Below are positions 21,152 to 31,684 of a stretch of 64,000 nt of DNA, in pieces. Numbering within the stretch: position 1 is the first letter of the stretch; the number at the start of each line of letters is the position of its first letter. Made by a program: the position numbers and the translations under genes. The DNA is taken from positions 4,216,001 to 4,280,000 of the forward strand of contig JAUCEF010000014.1 of assembly GCA_033558025.1 (NCBI GenBank), read 5' to 3'. The stretch is from Phytophthora sp. 'mugwort'. Its lineage: Eukaryota; Oomycota; Peronosporomycetes; Peronosporales; Peronosporaceae. Under the pieces are notes generated by a model, which was given only the letters and a program-made list of their open reading frames with translations, was not told where the DNA came from and made no database searches.

Positions 21152-22236
21152 TCATTTTTTTGTTGAACCCCAGTACTCCTTTTCAAGAGTCGATATCCTA
21201 CTCTTGTTAACTAATCTAAGATTGTCTTGCGGCTCCCAGGAATCAGGTTCATTACCAATCCACTGAACCAAGTATTTGTGCTTTCCAGTTCGCATCTTTT
21301 TGTGGTCTAAAATCTTCTCAGCTTCAAGGATGTCTCCTCGATTGATCGTAGCGTTAGTTGTGTCCGATTGAACCATTTTTAGATCATTTAAAGCCTTGTA
21401 AAGCGTATTACCATTTTTAGATTTAATCTGGACTCAAAAGTCGTCCATAGCAACGATCGAATACACAGCTTTGCTCTACCTAGCAGCTTCCTTATCAAAC
21501 GTTCTCTTCTTTAGTCGATAAAGGACATTAGTTCCAATCTCGAGCTCGTTATCGATGTTATCAGTTTCTGCTTGGTTATGATTCAACTCAGCCTCAATTA
21601 CCCTGCCTTTTGCTTCGTTGGGTGTTATTCCAATTGATCGATGCGTAGTGGTATTATAGTTTGTAATAACGTCGCTGATGAGCTTCTGTGTAATCCTATT
21701 GGGAGACAGTTTTGTTAGTCTCTGCTACAGCGTTCTGTTGAAGCGCTCAATTTTCCTCATGGTACCGTGATCACCTGGCTCGTTGTTGTAGTGTTCAACC
21801 TTCTTAGATTTAAATAATTCCTGAGCCTTCGAGTTCATGAACTCAGACCCATTGTCGATTGTTATGATATCCACCTTATAGGATCGAATGAAAGCCTTTA
21901 GTGCTGCCAATACCGTAGCTGCTGTCTTATTAGACAAAAACTATGCGTATTCGAGGCGGGAGTTGATGTTGATAGCAGTCAGAATCGGTTGCTTCCCCCA
22001 AAACGCAAGGTCAATATGCCAAGAGTTCGGATTGTGGGAGGCGATTTTGAACCCGTCGAATCGCTGCTTTTGCTCTTGGAATCTCTGGATATCTATCTGT
22101 GTAGCATACCAATCCTTCTCATTTTTGAGCGTTATCTTAGAATTTAACTCACGAGCCTTCTCATGTAGAGCCTGCGCAGCGATATAACCGGGTTTTTTTT
22201 AGGGTCATAGTAAAGCTTCTTGAGTATTATGTCCAT
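21152..22236 (-). pseudogene. Polinton integrase with chromodomain
   Basis: A single minus frame from ATG 22236 to the stop at 21152 (361 codons) is broken by three stops (TAG near 21943, TAG near 21733, TGA near 21433). The core is a retroviral-type DDE integrase: SWHIDLAFWG (first Asp), ITIDNGSEF (second Asp) and MRKIERFNRTL (Glu), with 35 residues between the last two. The C-terminus (21376-21152) is a chromodomain: DILEAEKILDHKKM..GKHKYLVQWIG..PDSWEP. In Polintons this enzyme inserts the linear DNA. Two of the three stops are one transition from Gln or Trp codons, consistent with decay. Confidence 0.85.
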
Positions 22237-22280
22237 GCTATATGATAGACGGAGAAAAAAAGTGATAGCTTGAACATCGA

Positions 22281-24828
22281 TTAATTATTAAGCGGTACTG
22301 TAGTAATACCATCTTCAAGCACACGACGCTTGTCGAAGAAATAAGATAGCGCAGTCTTTGTTTGACTGTATGTGATGATAGATTAGTCTCTTTCGACAGT
22401 CTAAACCCCTTGTTAGTGCCTTGGAGTGTGATACGATCCCGCACAACAGTCTCAAATCCCTTAGGACTAAGTACATTATTGTTGCGCCCACGACCCTGCT
22501 GTATACCCTTGGCTGAAACCTTGACCTTGTATGATTCGTCTGGTAGATAGCAAATATAGGTCTTGGAGGATAATAAAATCATAGCATCACCTGACCATTC
22601 ATCCTTGAATAGACCAGGGGTACGACGATCAGACTTAGCCAGATCCATGCTGTAATCACGTGGGAACCAATCATACTTGTGTTGTTTGAAGTGTGCTCAC
22701 GTAGCTCATGTTTGATACAGTCTTAGAACGGATTATTACAGCTGAATGCGATGTAGGCGGAGTTCGTGTTCATCTCCTCATATTGAAAGTCTGAACGATC
22801 GAAGTAAAAGTCGATGCAACCCCCCCTCGTAGTAGAACTGGAGCATGCGTAGCTTAGCGAGCTGGTAGATAGCATCGACAAATAAATTGGGTTCTTGTTC
22901 TTAAGCCTGCGCTTCATCATAGTAAGCTCGCAAGCATCGTTGAGCCCCTCCAATCCGTGAAAGGTGAAGTGCTCAATCTTTGAAGCAATTGCCTTCTTAT
23001 CCGACGCATACTTAATTTCCTTGTGCTTGCTCGTGTCCATTCCAGATCGACCGAAAGCACTGTTGCCTACTAGCTTCATCATCTCAGCAATCATAGCCTT
23101 GGACTTGTCAAAAAAAAAAAAAACATCACCCTCTCGTCGAGCGCTAGACACCGCTTCCATGAAGGGGGCAAACGTCTTGTGTGAGCTAGCTTTGATGAAG
23201 CTGTATGTCTGGGTGATTTCCATACCATGATATATGTACCACTTGAGCAAAGGCGTATAGATAAGGATCTTCTCACCAAAGTAGCTGCCAATCAACTTGC
23301 GAGCAGGCTTCGATCTGCTTTTCTCTCGTGCTTGGTTATAGTCATACATATGCTTACTAATGATACTCTCATCTGTGCAGTCAATCAGTGTATTTTTGAA
23401 GTTGGAGTCATCTCACCGAAATACTGCTTCAAGTGTTCGGGTGTCTGAATATCACACTGGAGAAAGCCAAAGATCTTATCGTTCTTGATATCCTCAACTA
23501 TCTGGATAAGCCTCGATAGTGATAAGACGTCACAGGCATGTCATTACCGAGAGCCAAGAGATATAGAGCATTAACATCGTACCCGATTACCTTCTTACAC
23601 AGCTTCCCACCACGAATCTTCGTCTCGTTGTGCTTGGCGTAGCGGTTAAAGATAATTGATGGACCACCAGCAATGTTAGCTTCCTTGCCGTAGATGTCCT
23701 TCTCCTCCTTGTCAATGGAATAGACCAGTCTGTCTGAGTTGAACTCGAGCTGCTTTTTTATAGCGGAAACCCTTGAGAGACATATCCTTACGAGTGATGT
23801 TGCACGAAATGCAACTAATCAAGATGTTGCCGTCGATGTGGCCAAGCTTGTTATTGATTCGATCAGCTGAGGCAGTTTCAGCGCTCAAAGGACCGTAGCA
23901 AAGACCACAAAGATACTTCTGTTGATTTAACAGTCTATCTAGATGCCCTAGCGTCAGGCCAACATCCTGACTCTTGTAGCCGCTCATACGCTTGCTCGGG
24001 AACCGAAATACTTGAGGAGACTACTTGCTAGGATATTGAAGATTATCAAAGCATGTTTGATACATGACTTTCTCCGATAGACCAGGTAGGGATACTCCAT
24101 CGGTAAACATGTCAAGATCAAAACGCTTAAAAACTCACGTTGAGCTTGATGGCCTTGATGAAAGGTACCACATCCAAGTTATTGCACCAAATCAGCAGGT
24201 CCTTGATCGACTTCATTCTATAGTGTTCCCAGACGAATTGCACGCGCTTATAGTCATCATCACTGATGCTGGTTCCACGGAGATCGCTATCGAAAGCTGA
24301 CTTGGGAGGAATCGTAGTTTGGCTAAGCACATTGAACTAGGTAATAAACTCATATGGGAAAATGCCCTCACCCAAGCCGCAGACACATCGAATCCTGTAG
24401 TCGCATGTGCAGTCTCCTAGATAGGTGCTGAGGTACTTTGCATAGCTCTTACCAGCTGGTACATAGTTGCTAATATCAAGCATTTTCATGTCCGACATCG
24501 CAATGCACATGTAGCTAGGATTTTTGATAACCGATTTGATGTTGTCTGTACCAATAACGGCGAATAGATCGCTCTTAATCAGATTGATATCGTAGCGACC
24601 GCTGTTGAAGCCAAGCACTGGTACTTGATCAAGTTGCTGCTTAATCCTACCATAGTCAGACCTCTGCTTACCAAACCGGAGGGTGCTATGGAAATCGAAG
24701 AAGCTTGCATACTTCCCTTCCTGAATCCAACCGTCCGCATCGATCATCTTGTAGGTCTTAGTAAGTGTAGCACCTGGAATCTCCATACCCGTTAAGCCGG
24801 CTACAAAGTGGCAAAGGGGGATGGGCGC
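22281..24828 (-). pseudogene. protein-primed DNA polymerase B, N-terminally truncated
   Basis: Family B polymerase of the protein-primed type. In order: the exonuclease segment (VLGFNSGRYDINLIK, about 24600; WCNNLDVVPFIKAIK, about 24170), the DMFTDGVSLPG stretch, an embedded HNH-like domain (23987-23712), a GGPSIIFNRY segment, the palm motif VIGYDVNALYLLAL (about 23580), KLVGNSAFGRSGMD (about 23060), then MNTNSAYIAFS (about 22765) and a C-terminal RTPGLFKDEW..VSAKGIQ part ending at 22281. The last catalytic box should read D.DS but has Asn at both Asp positions. The first exonuclease motif and terminal-protein region are missing. Several frameshifts are present. Confidence 0.85.
23712..23987 (-). 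other. endonuclease VII-like (HNH) domain embedded in PolB
   Basis: About 90 residues between the exonuclease and palm parts carry CGLC..PLS and ADRINNKLGHIDGNILISC followed by CNITRKDM. Two Cys pairs and a DRI.N..GH...N core are the signature of recombination-endonuclease-VII-type HNH nucleases. It is in frame with conserved PolB segments on both sides apart from later frameshifts, so it reads as an inserted domain, not a separate gene. Confidence 0.65.
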
Positions 24829-25575
24829 CGCTACAAATTCCTACATGTTTGGCTGCAGTAAACTGGTCGGGAGATGGATTTGGTACGCCCCGTCCGGCGA
24901 GCCACCAATCTGTCTTCCAGTCTCCTGTCAGAATCTATACAAACGAGCAAAAATAGTCAAATACGTCAGCTTCAGTCGGTACCCTTCGCGCGGAAATTGC
25001 CAAAGCCTACGGTGAGCTATGGCTCGACTTCCGCAGTGACTAGTGAATTTGCGCTAAACTGGCCAGGTACCTTAGCTCCAACTCGCAGTAGCAGAAAAGT
25101 AATAGCAAAAATCTTTATGGTCGTGATATTTTGTCCGGGAGTGTATCGAAAATGTGATCTATGTTAGAACTGTATCATACCGGTATATGGCGCCAAATTG
25201 GACGGTACTATTTCAAATATTCCTTTATTTGGCCCGTGCTGCTGCGTCCAACTCCCCGCGTCACATTTTTAGTTGATACTTACGTTTTGTATTAAATGTC
25301 TCACATCACACTTTACCCTAGCCCTTCCGAGGACCGATGGCATCGCGGTCTTGGGCTTTGCTTCGCAAGGCAGTCGCTGCGCTCCCGCGAGGAAAAGATT
25401 CTAAGTTCGGCCCGCTACAGTGCTCGGCTCGCTGGAAAGCTTGGTACTGGGCCCACCCCCGCAAATACCGCGCGGTCCTACTTCGCGGGCGTCCCGCGCG
25501 GGTTTGCTGTGGGTACGCGCACTCGCAACCGCTCTCCTCCAATGGTCGTTTTAAATGTCTTTCACCAGTGGAAAA
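24829..25575. other. junction region between the Polinton and the OST48 promoter
   Basis: Recognisable PolB sequence ends about 24790-24830. A minus-strand frame continues a little (DGAYQIHLPTSLLQ) but is not known PolB. The rest is short non-coding sequence; from 25290 it becomes GC-rich, like the host gene. The breakpoint of the Polinton is within this stretch. Confidence 0.4.
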
Positions 25576-25596
25576 AATCACTCCATTTTTTTTACC
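25576..25596 (+). promoter_or_regulatory. oomycete initiator-like core promoter of OST48
   Basis: ATCACTCCATTTTTTTTACC fits the oomycete Inr plus flanking region (TCAYTYY followed by CAWTTT). It lies about 125 bp upstream of the ATG at 25704, a normal 5' UTR length for oomycete genes. Confidence 0.55.
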
Positions 25597-25703
25597 GCGA
25601 AAAGTCTAAAAGTGTTGGCACTCGAACCTAAATGCACATAAGTTATACCCGATGACACGCGGCGCCAATTCCGGATCGATCCTCGACCCAAAAAGCCATC
25701 GTT

Positions 25704-27135
25704 ATGGCCGTACGTTCCCTGTTCTCGGTGCTGTGCCTGTTGCTGGCCCTGTCCATTACGCACGCCGCGCGCACTGCTGTGGTGCTGGAGTCCCCGGAGC
25801 TACAGAAGACGCACTCTAAGTTTTTTAAGCTGCTCGAAGGTGCGGTGACGTGGCCATCACAAAGCGCGGCTGACTGCGTCCGCTGACTATCTCCATCCTG
25901 TTTTGTATGTATATGCATTTGCAGACCGCGGCCATGAACTGAGCTTCTTCGCCGGCGACGAGGAACAACAACTGGAGCTGGAGCACTTCGGAGAGCGCAT
26001 GTACGATAATCTGGTGCTGTTTACACCACAGAAGGCATTGGGCTCCCTGCGCAAGTCGGACTTGCTGCATTTCGTGGAGGACGGCGGAAATGTGCTACTG
26101 TCGGCCAGCAAGAAGCTTACTAAGGTGCAACGCGATTTCGCGCTCGAATGCGGCGTCGAGTTCGAGAAGAAGGGTAACGTGGTGCTAGACCACGTCAATC
26201 CCGTCGCAGACGACAACGACATTTACAACTCGGTGATCACCGCCGAGGACTTTGTGGCCTCGGAGCGTGTAGTCGGCTTGCTGGCCTCCAATCCCAAGCC
26301 TGTTGCTTTTTCCGGTGTTGGAATGTCACTGGAGCCCAACAACATCTTGGCCTTCCACGTGCTTATGGCTCCGGCCACCGCGTATTCAGCCAGCCCGGTG
26401 AAACCCATTACTGACAAGGTGGTGTCCAGCGACCTGCTGTTCGGTAACCAAATTGGCCTTGTGACTGCCGTGCAGGGACGCAACAATGCCCGCCTCATCT
26501 TCGCTGGCTCACTCGACCTCTTCAGCGACAAGTACTTCGGTAACAAGGACTTCGCCAATACCGAGTTCGCCGACGCCGTGACCAAGTGGGGCTTCCAGGA
26601 AAGCGGTGTGCTTCGCATGACGAACGTAAAGCACCACCGCGAGGATGGCTCCCAGCCTGCCAAGATGCTGAGCGACGCGAACCGTGGCGACCAGCCCATC
26701 ACACTGTTCCCAGACGCGGAGGTGGCGCGTGATTCGCTCGTGTACCGCGTTAAGGACAATCTCACGTACTCCCTGGACCTGCACGAGCTCAAAGATGGGA
26801 AGTGGGTGCCGTTCAAGGCCGACGACGTGCAGCTCGAATTCGTCATGCTGGACCCGCACGTGCGTACGACGCTGGCCCATGACAGCAATGGTCACTTTTC
26901 AGTGACGTTCCAGGCGCCCGATGTGTATGGTATCTTCCTCTTTCGTGTGATGTACCGCCGTCTGGGTCTGTCTACGATCTACACGACTACGCAGGTTTCG
27001 CTGCGCCCATTCAAGCACGACGAGTACGAGCGCTTCATCCCCGCGGCTTACCCGTACTACGCCTCAGCCTTCTCGATGATGGCTGGTGTGTTCCTGTTCA
27101 GTGTGTACTTCCTGTTCTACGATGGTAAGCAATAG
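25704..27135 (+). CDS. OST48/WBP1 subunit of oligosaccharyltransferase
   Basis: Non-catalytic 48-kDa subunit (DDOST in animals, WBP1 in yeast) of the ER complex that transfers the lipid-linked glycan to Asn in N-X-S/T sites. Two exons, 25704-25839 and 25925-27135, join to 448 codons plus stop, the usual family length. The N-terminus is a signal peptide (LFSVLCLLLALSITHA). The joint gives KLLEDRGHELSF, a conserved family segment. The C-terminus has one membrane helix (FSMMAGVFLFSVYFLFY) and a short cytosolic tail DGKQ. The frame is intact and GC-rich, unlike the transposons around it, so the gene is probably functional. Confidence 0.93.
25840..25924 (+). other. 85-bp GT-AG intron in OST48
   Basis: Exon 1 ends CTCGAAG, the intron starts GTGCGG and ends TTTGCAG, and exon 2 starts ACCGCGGCC. 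The splice restores a Glu-Asp codon pair and one open frame; without it the first frame stops at 25886. Confidence 0.9.
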
Positions 27136-27272
27136 GAGCGGCGCAGATGCTACGGTAATCTTTAAAAAGATAGACATCTGCCGGAATGGAATAACATGGA
27201 AGATCATTGCCATGAAGATCACAACAAGTCAATACAGCAAACCCTGGCCAACTTAATATCATCGTGGACGCA

Positions 27273-27873
27273 CTATATATTAAGAACAACAGGGTGACTA
27301 GAAACAGAGGGAGTACCACAACCACTTTGAAGAAGCAACCTGGTCGAACAGTAGAACAGAGTGACGTAGTCGACGACGCGGTAGTCTGTTGCATACTCGA
27401 CAGCGACGGGCCATGAGGTCCTCCACGCTGGACGGCTCGGCCGCCTCGAACGCGTAGTCTGGTTCGTATGAAAGCGCTGACTCTGCCGTCTCGATGGAGT
27501 GACCGGCACGGTCGCAGGCTCGTAGATCGGCACATTGTTCGCCACTGCGGGGTACTGTACACGATCGAGCTCGCATCGCACCAGAAACCACCAGCCCTTT
27601 ATCTTGACGCCCATGGGTGGGGCATTCACGTAACCCACCTTGCCCTACACTGACGTTGAAACCGTCAGCTTGTCCGTTACCTGCAGGAGCAGCTCGCCAT
27701 TGCCCCACACGTCAACGTGGGAATTGAGCGCCACGATCGGTCCGGCAGGCTGTTGTCCAGGGCCCGCCAACGTCAGCGTCTCCTTGTCGACAAGCCTTAT
27801 GTGGCAAAGATTGTAACACCCGATCCGTACATTGAGGCCTCGAGCTTTTGGGCAGACAAATCGCTCATGCGCA
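27273..27873 (-). pseudogene. truncated minus-strand gene of unknown function, cut by an LTR
   Basis: A minus-strand frame reads from the LTR junction at 27873 to a stop at 27273, with a single in-frame TAG at 27645. The text looks like real protein (IGCYNLCHIRLVDKETLTLA, PIVALNSHVDVWGNGELLLQ, VGYVNAPPMGVKIKGWWFLV, ELDRVQYPAVANNVPIY). It converges on OST48. It is probably a host gene whose 5' part was removed or displaced by the retroelement beginning at 27874. I do not recognise the family; a beta-rich secreted or membrane-adjacent protein is possible. Confidence 0.4.
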
Positions 27874-28423
27874 TGTCCCGAGTGGTTTTGTTGGGCACGG
27901 TTGCCACCGCCTTGGATACGACGAGGAGCGTCGCCTGGCCAGAGGTGTGTTGCATGAGCACCTCCTGCACGACCATTTGGCTGAGGACGACGCGGCGGCC
28001 CGGGCCCGTGCAGTGTGGGTCGAGCCGAATCATGTCGGTTGGAGAGCCTTGACATGCGCGGCCCAGCCTGATTCCTGTGTTCGCCGATCGGCGGAACGCT
28101 TGTTGACCGTGGGACGAGAACGGATGGCAGGAGGACGGTTCAAGGAGAGTCGGTCGCTATGAGGGCGCGGTGAGGCCGACTCCCTCAAACAACTTCAAGG
28201 ATGTACGAATAGGTAAGGCGAGTGTCAAAGTGCTGAGGACGTCTGTGAGGTGTCTGAGACCCTCGAGGAAGTGAAGTCAGTCGTGAAAATACCTGTTAAA
28301 CACATAGTCTAATTTCCTTTACATATTTTTGTATTGGTTTGTTAGTCTATAAAGTCTACTGTTTCTAGCACTCACTCGCCCTAAACGACCGGCGTCCGAC
28401 CCCCAACAGGCTGACTCACGACA
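27874..28423 (+). repeat. 5' LTR of a Gypsy element (family shared with 48460-49008)
   Basis: It starts TGTCCCGAGTGG and shares several hundred bases with the reverse complement of 48460-49008. The probable end is CACGACA at 28423, followed after two bases by TGGTGGAGAAGCAGGG, a primer-site-like stretch. The upstream bases are not purine-rich, as expected for a 5' rather than 3' LTR. The 3' end is tentative because the two copies diverge after 28390. Confidence 0.7.
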
Positions 28424-28439
28424 CGTGGTGGAGAAGCAG

Positions 28440-30430
28440 GGTACGGACTTCGTCATGGGCAAGCTCGAGTACAGAGCAAAAGGGTCTGCGTTGGAGTTCG
28501 AGTTGCATCGTCTACGGCACCAAGTATCGGCCGCGCGGACAAGCGTTGGAAGTCGACGAGGAGTGTGCGCTAGGGAGCTACTGACTTCGGGAGATCCGGG
28601 TCGTGGACGGTTGTGAAACCGGGAGAAAGACGGCTGCTGAGCCATGGACGGTTGTGAAAACTGGGACAAGTAAGAGCTACTGAGCTACGGACTTATGAAG
28701 ACCGGAAAGAAACAAGGGAAGCCTACTGAGCTACGGATGAGAGAGAAGACCTGGGGAAGAGAAGGCTACTGATCCACAGACGGTTGTGAAGACCGAGACA
28801 AGTGAGTGCTACTGAGCATCGGACTGTTGTGGAAACCGTGACAAGGAAGAGCTACTGAGCTAGAATGAATAAGACCAGAATAAGGGGAGCCACTGAGCAC
28901 CAACCGGTTACAAGAGAACGGAGAAGAAGAGATGGAGAATCGAGAAGGAGACCGTCTAAGTGACGGCAGAGAGGAAGCGTTTCGTGGAGACGCCCACCGC
29001 AACATGTCCGGAACGGTTGCGACGGCCGGCGGACGAGAAGCGCTACAACATGAGATTTGGAGGAATTGAGGCGACCGATAAAGGTCAAGACGACAACAGT
29101 GCGTCGGAACAAGATGAGACCAAGCCTGGAGTCCTGGTGAAGGAAAAGGTGATGGAAGGAGGAACCGGTCGCTGGCCTGGCTCGACCTCGAGCAACCGGG
29201 AGACTTCTAGAATACCCCCTTTAACGGATGGAGAGGTGAAAGAAGCGGTTGAGGCTGCCGTGTATGGAGACGAGTATGAAGAGGACGCGGAAGACGAAGA
29301 ACCGAAGCGAAGTCTCAGCGGCTTTATAGCCCAGTAAACGAGACCGGAAGCCCCAACCTGAATCGTCCTCGATTTGACTGGACCTGGAGCGGCCCACGGA
29401 TCCAAGGGTTCGCCGAGCCGTCATGGGTTATGCCTGACCGTGACGTGAAAGTGGAACCGTCGCGCCAGGATTTCGACCTGAGCCAACTCGGCACTGGGAC
29501 CGTCTCCCGGAAAGCACGAAGGCCAAGGGGACGGAGTATTGGGCTAAGAAGGCCGAGAAGAAGACGGTTTCCGCTGGTAGCGGACCGTCGGTTCCGATGA
29601 AGACGGCTGCGTACAATGATGGGTGGACGGTTAAGCCAACCGTGCCACGACCCTCTGGGCTAGACCTGTCAAAATTGGAGGCGCACAAGGTGAATGTGCT
29701 CCCATTGTTCTATTCGGACTCGGCCACGGCGGAGAATGCCCGAGACTCTTGAGACCTATTTGCCACCCATACGACCGGATTACTGGATATGTCACGATTA
29801 TTGATCTTCCGGCAGAAGCTGCAAGTGCGTGAGGCGGAACGGTGTTGGGGCAACTCGAGCATCCGGACGTTCAAGACTTTAAAGATCTGGCTCCACAACC
29901 AGTTCCTGAGCCAAACCTCGGACCAGCCGTGGGAATGGTCGGAGACAACCAAGCGTGCGCAAGGCGAGTTGTGGAAGAGAGGGGTGACCGGGTAACCGAG
30001 CTGTGTGCCTCGCTCGATTATCCTAACTCGCTGATGCGGTACCCGCTGTCCCGTCGTGGGTTGCATAATAAGCGGATGCTGGCGACGCATGATTCGAGTC
30101 CTGCGAACGACATACCGGAAGTGTGCGAGTGGCTGATGTTCAAGGACATGCATCGTCCGATCGAGAAAACGATGAGTTCTCTGACACGGTTCCTACCCAA
30201 AGAAAGAAGACTCGGCTGGCCGCATCCATGGACGCTCTGGCCTAGAGGTTCCAAGACTTCATGGCTCCGCAGCCACATTGGCAACAGCAACAGGCGCAGT
30301 CGCGCTGGCAACACGGCCGTGTAACTGCCGACGAGCTACGGTGGAGCCCAGACGGTGTGGAGCATACGGTCATATCCGTCCTGAATGCGAGGGAGGAGCC
30401 AACGAAACGGAGGCTGCTTCTTCTGTCACG
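28440..30430 (+). pseudogene. Gypsy Gag, degraded
   Basis: Plus-strand Gag following the LTR and primer site. An acidic segment (EAVEAAVYGDEYEEDAEDEE, 29250-29310) is followed by a capsid-like helical region split over frames: KVNVLPLFYSDSATAENARD (about 29690-29750), LLIFRQKLQVREAERCWGN (about 29800), WLMFKDMHRPIE (about 30130). A Gln-rich stretch follows, then CGAYGHIRPEC (about 30375), the second half of a CCHC knuckle whose first Cys is lost. Many frameshifts and stops make it non-functional. It belongs to the element whose LTR starts at 27874. Confidence 0.65.
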
Positions 30431-30619
30431 GACTATTCTCGCTCAAACTGAGCGGCGTTTTGAGTGATGTGGCGATTCTTTGTCAAGATGCGCGTTGGTC
30501 ACATGGTCCGAGCGTCTTCTGTCCCTACACGAGCGATCGAAATTCAGGAACCATCAACTGAATGCTGAGGGGTTCGTTCTTGTTGGTTGCGTACTTGAGT
30601 TGAGTGTCGTCGCATTTAG

Positions 30620-31440
30620 CATATGGTTTAGGGTTTACGAGATCGCGATTGACTCCATTCGACCCGTCGACCAAGGCCGCTGGCGAGCGGTATCAATCAT
30701 GGACACTAGCACTAGGTTAATCGAACTCGCGGTGCAACGATGCGTCCAGTGCAGAAGCAGCATGACTCACCGACCAAGTATGGTTCAATCGATATCCGCG
30801 ACCGAAGCGGTGCATCTTCGACGAAGGCTCCGAGTTCAAACTGGAATTTCGGGAACTTTTCGAGTCCTACTGGATTGAAGCAGCGCCAACTACGGCCCGT
30901 AATCCATAAGTCAATTCGACAATTGAAAGGGTTCATCGATGCATTAACGAGAAGCGCCGCGCCCAGTCGATTAAGGCCGAAGCAGATTGCGAGAATTGCT
31001 TGTCGACGGTGGCGTACGCGCTACGGCATCGCACCATGCGATAATGGGTTGCAGCCTCGCTCAATCCGCCTTTAGACGCGATATGCTCCTCGATGTCCCG
31101 CACGCGGTGGACTGGGAAGGCGAGCAGGAACGAAAAGAGGCTCAAGTAGCTAAAGCTACATCCGTGAAAATGACGGGCGAAACACTCACGAGTATGTCCC
31201 CGGGGATTTAGTAATGGTGGCGAACAATGACCCACGTAGAGCAAAGCTTTAACCGACCTATGCTGGGTTTTATGAGGTCGGCGCTGTACGCAGCAACGGC
31301 ACCATCGTCATCAACAAGAAGCGGTATCTGGAAACCCTTCACATCCGTCGACTCCGTCCTGCCTCGTCGGTGATGGGGGACATTGTCATGATGCGAGATG
31401 ACCAAGGAGTATCCCCGCCAAGTCCAGGAAAGTGTAGTGA
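30620..31440 (+). pseudogene. retroviral-type integrase fragment of an LTR element
   Basis: Core pieces in different frames: an AIDSIRP..WRAVSIMDTSTR segment (first Asp region), then FDEGSEFK-type text with the second Asp (about 30815), then NSTIERVHRCI (Glu, about 30920). The C-terminal part is EYVPGDLVMVANNDP (about 31190) followed by GTIVINKKRYLETLHIRRLR. There are frequent frameshifts. It lies between a Gag above and another Gag below, so it is probably the remains of a different element copy. Confidence 0.6.
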
Positions 31441-31684
31441 TAGGAGACGACCTTGAAAGATGCTAGGAAAAGTGCCAAAGTGCTAGAATTAAGACTAAGG
31501 AGATCACAGTTTAGGTTTCGATCGCTTCACCCGAGCTACGACAGAAGCTTCTACTTCACGCATCCCGTCCGGTCAAATATGGAAAGCACGGGTTTGAGAA
31601 AGCAAGACAAGAATACAAGGAGATTTAAGTTCGACGGAGCGGTCAAGGGATTACAATGTCATCATATTTTGCGATGATGACTGG

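Larger units (their letters stand above)
10071..24828. mobile_element. Polinton/Maverick element, degraded and end-truncated
   Basis: The gene set is diagnostic: protein-primed PolB, retroviral-like integrase with chromodomain, double-jelly-roll-type major capsid, penton, adenovirus-type protease and packaging ATPase. Genes lie on both strands. All larger genes have frameshifts or internal stops, so the copy is inactive. The right side loses PolB similarity around 24790-24830. The left limit is uncertain, and no terminal inverted repeats or 6-bp target duplication were found. Polintons are known in oomycetes; the fibre and nuclease cargo here is less routine. Confidence 0.88.

Noticed and set aside
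10071..24828. Polinton-like virus or virophage instead of a Polinton
   Set aside because: The retroviral-type integrase with chromodomain next to protein-primed PolB and an adenovirus-type protease favours Polinton/Maverick; no tyrosine recombinase or virophage-type helicase was seen.
24829..25015. Further N-terminal PolB sequence to the right of 24828
   Set aside because: The minus frame has stops and the text does not match the exonuclease start expected there; treated as junction sequence.
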